A stretch of DNA of 64,000 nucleotides, from NCBI RefSeq assembly GCF_030272615.1, contig NC_081405.1, positions 20,282,047 to 20,346,046 on the forward strand. Direction: 5' to 3'. This stretch comes from Cryptomeria japonica. Lineage: Eukaryota; Streptophyta; Pinopsida; Cupressales; Cupressaceae. The translations under genes were made by a program, and so were the position numbers. Positions within the stretch are counted from its first letter, which is position 1; each line of letters opens with the position of its first letter. This document shows, in pieces, positions 59,041 through 64,000 of the stretch. The notes beneath the pieces are model-generated. The model saw nothing but the letters and a program-made list of their open reading frames with translations. It did no database searches and was not told the origin of the DNA.

Positions 59041-62000
59041 GTGGCTGCATCTGGTACCGCCACCCCTCTGGTTGTAAATATCACTGAGTGTGCTCGTCCC
59101 AACTTTAAAAATCATTCATTCATTTCAATGGAGGATGACCCTAAGAGTGCATTTCCATCTGTTCCCTACGGAGTCCTGTATAACGAAGACATCAGGGTTT
59201 ACACACATTGTCCGATTAAAGAATTGGGAAGCTCCCAAATGCTGAATCTTTTCAATAATCGGCTGTCTGATAAATTTCCATGTTGAAACTTGAATTTCAA
59301 GGATTGGAGAGCAAAGTTTTTGCTCAATATGTGAATGTTTTGATGGCATACGAACAAGAGTGGATCTGGTACATCTTGAGTCGTATTCATGATGAATTCA
59401 TGTGGTTGGATAAGCTGCATAAGATCACTAGTGTGATTCAAGCAGTAACAGGATTGTGTGCATCTGGTTAATTACCATATCTGAAAACAATAAAGAATGA
59501 CAGTGTAACCAATGCAACCGAGTCAAAATTTGATAAAAGGGTGATGACTTTTGATGCGATTTTGGAGGATGACATCTAGTTTGCATCCATGGTGATAGGG
59601 TATAAAATCTACTACTCCCATCGAATGAACTCTGTATCTGATACTGCAGTTAATGTTGCATATGAGATGCTAAGGGAGAATAAGAAATATGATATTTGTG
59701 AATTGCTCTGGAGTGATCTTATCAAGAACTTGAAGAAAATCAAAGAGAACAAGAAGCCCTCCTTCAAGTATGGCACTCTACTTTTGTGCATATTATTCTA
59801 CCTCAAGAATGAGATTATAAGAGTTGGTCCGGTCCAGTGGGCATTTGGTAGGCCAATAGGAGTGTAGATATGGGAGTATCTATATAATTCTGGTGACTCC
59901 AAAGCCCGGAATAAGAATCTATGGGGTTATTTCAAGAACTTTCAGGAGGAGATGCATGAGAGGGAGAGAATCTCAAAGTATATTGTGGAGAAAAATGAAA
60001 ACACCATTTGTTTCATGGTTGACACCGACCAGTGCTTGATGGAAGCAGTGGAGTCCCAAACTTCATGGATTCTACCAATGGGCTATGAGGTTGATGAACA
60101 GATTTTGGAACTATATGCTCAACATTTGTTGAGTCAACTAGTGAGCCCCAATGAAGAAAGGTTCAAAACCTACAAGGACAAGAGCCTAAAGCTACATCAA
60201 CAATTTAAGAAACCAGTCAATTAGAAGAAAGCCCAGAAAGAGGTTGAAGCTTTTTCTGAAAGCATAAGGATATCCAAGGAAGCTGTCAGAAAAGCCAGAG
60301 AGGAGAATATCCTTTCTGAGGAGAAAACTGTGAAGAAAGAAGCCAGTCCAGAAGAACCTAAGCCAAAGGCAAGGCAAACCAGGAATGCTGCTCCTTCCTC
60401 CGGTATTGATAAGCCAACAAGCAAGACCAAATCCTCAGTTAAGCCATCCAATGGTGTGCTGAAGAGGAAATCAGTCAGATTTGTGGTGGTTGATGATGAA
60501 TAAAGTGAATCAGATGAGGCACTTAAAGAGGTGAAGGCTAAAGATCCAAAAGCCACTAAGATCACAAAGGAGAAGCCTTCTGGTAGAACCAAACCTACCA
60601 AGAAACCAAAATCTGAAATTGATGAGGCATTGAAACAAGGTAATTATACTATTATACCTCCTAACACATTAGATCAAATTGTGAAAGTAGCTATTAAGGA
60701 TGGTAATTTGAAACAACTATCTGAGTGGTATAATTTTTTTGATGAATCTAGAAAGAGAACTCTAGAGGAAGCAATTGTAGAATACCTAAATGTATACAAT
60801 AAATCTCTAGTTGAATTAATGATAGTCATACCCAAGAGCTTGTATGACATTTTGTATGCTAGAAGGCATACAACAAATAAGGAAGATAAGAGATTGAAGG
60901 AGTCAATTTATGTTCAGTTATTACTAAGGAGGAGATAGATAGATTACCCCAGTTAGCCAAGGATAAGTTTTGAAGTAATCACAAAGTAAATAAGATCATG
61001 TTCGATAAAATTGATGAAGTTACTATAAAAACAAAGAAAATTTGGACAAAATTTTTGTAAGAAAATCAATATGAAGTTAATCTGGTAAAACAAGATGATA
61101 CTCATCCGGATAATGAGAAGACCAAGGTGGATATACCTTCCATTTTGAAAGTACAATCAGTTGAGTAGGCAGTGGATGATACTTCTATTTCGAAAGTTCT
61201 ATCAACAAAATATGTAGAAGTCAATATTTTGGAAGAAGGTAGAGTGGAGAATGATGCGGGTGTGGGTGAAGTTGTTAAAACAAATAAGGTTGAGATCCCT
61301 CCGACACCTAAAAAGGAAGCAGTTGCAGAAGAAATGTAGAGAATATAGAGGTCAAGGTTGAAGCTAGACCTGAAGCACAAGACACTGCAGAGGCAAAAAA
61401 AGGGGAAACAGGTAATAGATGACCCTGAATTCATTCAAGGATCAATCAATCTTGCCTCCTTGTCTCCCATCCAAAAGCTTCAACTTGCATCATTCAATCA
61501 GGCAAAGGATAGTGAGGATCTTTTAAAATCTCATACCAAGGATAGTTTGTTGTTAACTATGGCATCTGACATTTTGGAGAAGCTCATATCATCATTTCAG
61601 AAAGATCCATCTGATACCCCAACCGTCCAATTAAAAAGTTTAATTAATTCTGTAAATACACATATTGAATCTTTTGAGAAGTTTGCTGAGGAGAAAGCTC
61701 AAAATGCCTTTAATGCCAAAAGGCTCCGCACCTTGAAGACAATGATCACAAAAGATAGTGTCACATTAGGTGATTGTTTCAAGAGTGTGCAGGATGCAAT
61801 GTCCGAAGGTGGAAACTTGTATAAATCATGCCTATCCCTAAACAAGTTCATTGTGGATATTGGGAAAAAGTCTCAGGAGTACAAGGATCAGCTGGAAAGA
61901 ATATCTAAGTTGGTTGATCCTTTGTCATATTCATTGACCCATCACAAAAATCAGGTAATTTCATTGATTGAGAAGATTCGGAATCTAAGCTATGTCCGGG

Positions 62001-62173
62001 AAAGGTTAATTGGCAGAGTTGGAGAACTTATGAGACATATTGTCCCTAAGTTGGATATAATGCTAAGTTCTCTTCAAGATGCTCATAATGATCTTGAGGC
62101 AGATGATCCAGATGATCTCAAAACAACAGAAGCGCAGTCTTATATTTTGAGTGGGTTTATAACAACTTTTTAG
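59041..62173 (+). pseudogene. element C second ORF, about 1,040 codons, unrecognised protein
   Basis: A long coding track replaces pol. It begins at GTG 59041 (AASGTATPLVVNITECARPN follows; an ATG may have been lost here). It shifts frame near 59280, then runs in one frame to 60938 with stops at about 59469, 59577, 59865, 60222 and 60501. It shifts again and ends as an unbroken 271-codon block (61358-62173). The N-terminal third is globular (YVNVLMAYEQEWIWYILSRI, YYSHRMNSVSDTAVNVAYEM). The middle is Lys/Glu/Pro-rich and basic (KKEASPEEPKPKARQTRNAA). The C-terminal third is helical (LEKLISSFQKDPSDTP, IVDIGKKSQEYKDQLERISK). No transposase, RT, protease, envelope or membrane signature is seen. 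The resemblance in style to plant transposon-associated proteins is an impression only. Confidence 0.6.
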
Positions 62174-62480
62174 AATCTGCAAAAGGGTTGGGATAGTCAC
62201 TTGGACTCTGTGAAGAATCTGTATGCAGATATTTTCAAGTTTTTGTGAAGTCTGTATAGCATTTTTGGCTTCAGTTTTTTATTTCCGCTACCTTTGCCAT
62301 TGATGTCAAAGGGGGAGAGTAGATGAGTGAAAAATGTTGATCTTAGGGGGATACCTTTGATTCTTTGATTCCTTGAGATCCGATGATTAGATTTTTGGCT
62401 GCAGTGTATTGTATTTTGGTCTTGGTTAGACACTTAGTCATTTTTCACTAGGTGTTGCCATCAATGCCAAAGGGGGATAT

Positions 62481-63617
62481 TTTTGGCAAGAGACACTGCA
62501 TGTATGTTGATATTTTGTCATTGATGGCAACTCATATCAGTTGTGGCATCCACAGTTCATGTTTTCATCATTTCAGAAGATTGATTGAAGATTGATCAAG
62601 TATTGGTGAGGTCCGGTGAAAAGAAGTGTATCCGACAGAGTGTATAGTATTTTGGTTGGCAGATTATTTTGGTTAAGTATTTTCCTTTGTGGATCTGGGA
62701 GATGTATTGTGGATATGAAATTTAACTTATTCTAGGTTTTTGGCCTCTAGTGTTAAGTTTTGTGTTGGTTGGTAAGATCCGGTAGATTGGTTTTTGGTAA
62801 AGATAGTGGTTATCGGTGGTAACGTGTGGAAATGCATTATGCGGATCAATTTTTGTGAATGTTTATGTAATTGAGGTCGATGAGCCAACATGTGGAAATT
62901 GTGTGGACATTTTTTTTTGGTCCACATGGTTGTTTTGGATCGGATTGAGCCGACTTGTGTACACATTTCATCTTTTGTGACGTGTTCTTGAAGCTGACTT
63001 GGTGGTGACCTAAAATTGGTGATGTGGATATATAAGACAAATTGATTTGATTATTTTCGATATCGATGGTTATGTGGGATGTGTGTATGATCGTTTGTGC
63101 ACATTTTCACATGCGCAAGGTGAAGATTTGTACTCCGGTAAGTTGCAAAATATCATAACAAAACATTATTGCAGAACATTGTAAGAATATGTGTTTTGTG
63201 CTTAACCGAAACTATACTCGGGCATTTGTTGATGCTATTAAATATTGAAATTTCTCTTGTATCTCTTATAATCATTTTGTAAGGCAGTGAGCCTTCTCGG
63301 TTGTAGCCCTTATTGTAAACATTGAGCAGCGAGCTCTAGGCAGTGTGCCTGAATGCATGTGCATTCCCCTTACGTAATATTTTTATACTTTTAACAGAGT
63401 ATATTAATATTGTGGGTTTTAATCCCATCGTGGTTTTTCCCTTGACTGGGTTTTCCACATAAAAATCTTGGTGTTATGGTGTTGGTGATCTTTGTTTTGT
63501 GTTTCTGCACTTACTTTTCTTCTTTTGCATTAAGTGAATTAAAGGACAAATTAATAAAATCAAAAGTCGTAGAACATTGATTCACCCCCCCCATCTCAGT
63601 GTTCCTTGATTCCAACA
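62481..63617 (+). repeat. 3' LTR of element C
   Basis: 1,137 bp, aligned to the 5' LTR throughout. The usual TG start reads TT here (TTTTGGCAAGAGACACTGCA). It ends GATTCCAACA. Confidence 0.85.
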
Positions 63618-63717
63618 AATGTATTATTGCTAAGTAAGTTAATATTGTTCATTAATAATCTATTTTGAAGTTTCAGACTGATTCACCCCCTCTCTCAGTC
63701 CCATTGGGTGCTCAACA
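63618..63717 (+). repeat. 3' LTR of element A, second part
   Basis: Resumes with AATGTATTATTGCTAAGTAA and ends GTGCTCAACA, matching 47501-47597 of the 5' LTR. Confidence 0.85.
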
Positions 63718-64000
63718 CTTGTTCTATTATTTGAATCATTCCACTCTCAAGCTTTGAGAGATCATTCATATAAGTGCTTAATTTTTCAATACTTGTTTTC
63801 TCCTAAGAATTAATAGTAGCAAACATAGGGGCCAATATATTCTTTAAAAAATTTCTCCATTCTAGCATATCTTTAAGTTGTCCATTCTATTTAAAGAGTG
63901 TATGCATGTGAAAAATTGATTTTCCTTCAAATATAGTGAACTCTTTTCTAATCATTTTTGTATGTATTTCATGATACCCAAAAAAATAAAATACTTGTTT
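63718..64000. other. unassigned right edge
   Basis: DNA outside element A; no gene or repeat recognised before the window ends. Confidence 0.4.

Larger units (their letters stand above)
56190..63622 (+). mobile_element. element C: copia-like LTR element without pol, nested in A's 3' LTR
   Basis: Body 56195-63617 (7,423 bp). Flanks are GATGT (56190-56194) and AATGT (63618-63622); the undamaged 5' LTR of A reads AATGTG at this site, so this is a 5-bp target duplication with one later change. The LTRs are 56195-57337 and 62481-63617. The primer-binding site is TGGTATTAGAGCC (57340) and the polypurine tract AAAGGGGGATAT (62469). The interior has a gag-like zinc-knuckle region and a long unrecognised ORF, but no protease, integrase or RT motif that I can find. 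It is therefore non-autonomous. Confidence 0.88.
46414..63717 (+). mobile_element. Ty1/copia element A, host of two nested LTR elements
   Basis: The LTRs start TGTTGGTAGCATGAGCTTGT and end CAACA. The 5' LTR is 46424-47597; the 3' LTR is 55112-56194 plus 63618-63717. Without inserts the element is about 5.5 kb. Between the LTRs in order: primer-binding site, gag start, a large deletion, integrase, reverse transcriptase, RNase H, element B, 3' UTR and purine tract (AAAGGGGGAGAT, 55100). Integrase before RT defines Ty1/copia. The flanks CTTAT (46409-46413) and CTTGT (63718-63722) would be a near-matching 5-bp target duplication if the 5' end is at 46414 rather than 46424. Several stops and deletions make it inactive. 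Confidence 0.9.

Overview
This window is nuclear DNA from a large, repeat-rich plant genome. A gymnosperm such as a conifer, ginkgo or cycad seems likeliest, but the sequence does not prove it. One clearly intact protein-coding gene is visible: a seven-exon beta-carotene 3-hydroxylase (BCH) on the minus strand at 15501-18466. All splice sites are GT-AG, all introns are phase 0, and all ten predicted iron-ligand histidines are present. Almost everything else is retroelement debris of several ages, plus tandem, inverted and satellite-like repeats. Assignments come from reading translations and repeat ends by eye; no search was run.

Layout. 0.2-1.2 kb: LINE ORF1 remnant (minus). 1.7 kb: tRNA-like SINE. 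3.5-7.2 kb: decayed Ty3/gypsy pol (minus), split by a short LINE copy with a 14-bp target duplication. 7.2-12.9 kb: AT-rich with a decayed LINE end. 12.95-13.9 kb: diverged tandem and inverted repeats. 14.0 kb: a SINE-like element with target duplications and a triplicated core. 15.3-18.9 kb: BCH with its polyadenylation signal and promoter side. 19.1-25.5 kb and 34.2-35.0 kb: two parts of an array of roughly 1.4-1.5-kb repeats, split by a LINE-like insertion (24.2-25.3 kb) and by an 8.7-kb mosaic (25.5-34.2 kb). The mosaic holds Ty3/gypsy fragments, a broken plant-mobile-domain (PMD) gene with its own TATA box and first intron, and a TRIM-like mini-LTR element. 35-46 kb: LTR fragments, a second SINE copy, a foldback element and much unassigned AT-rich DNA.

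46.4-63.7 kb is a nest of three LTR retrotransposons. Ty1/copia element A (about 5.5 kb without inserts) was entered by element B (4.35 kb, LTRs of about 1.6 kb, no pol) and, in its 3' LTR, by element C (7.42 kb, LTRs of about 1.14 kb). B and C have 5-bp target duplications. C is the most unusual object in the window: a copia-like LTR element with a zinc-knuckle gag region but no recognisable pol, carrying instead a degraded reading frame of about 3.1 kb whose product I do not recognise.

The window reads as one plastid carotenoid gene in heterochromatin-like sequence shaped by repeated nested insertion, internal deletion and stop-creating mutation. No prokaryotic, organellar, CRISPR or rRNA features were seen.
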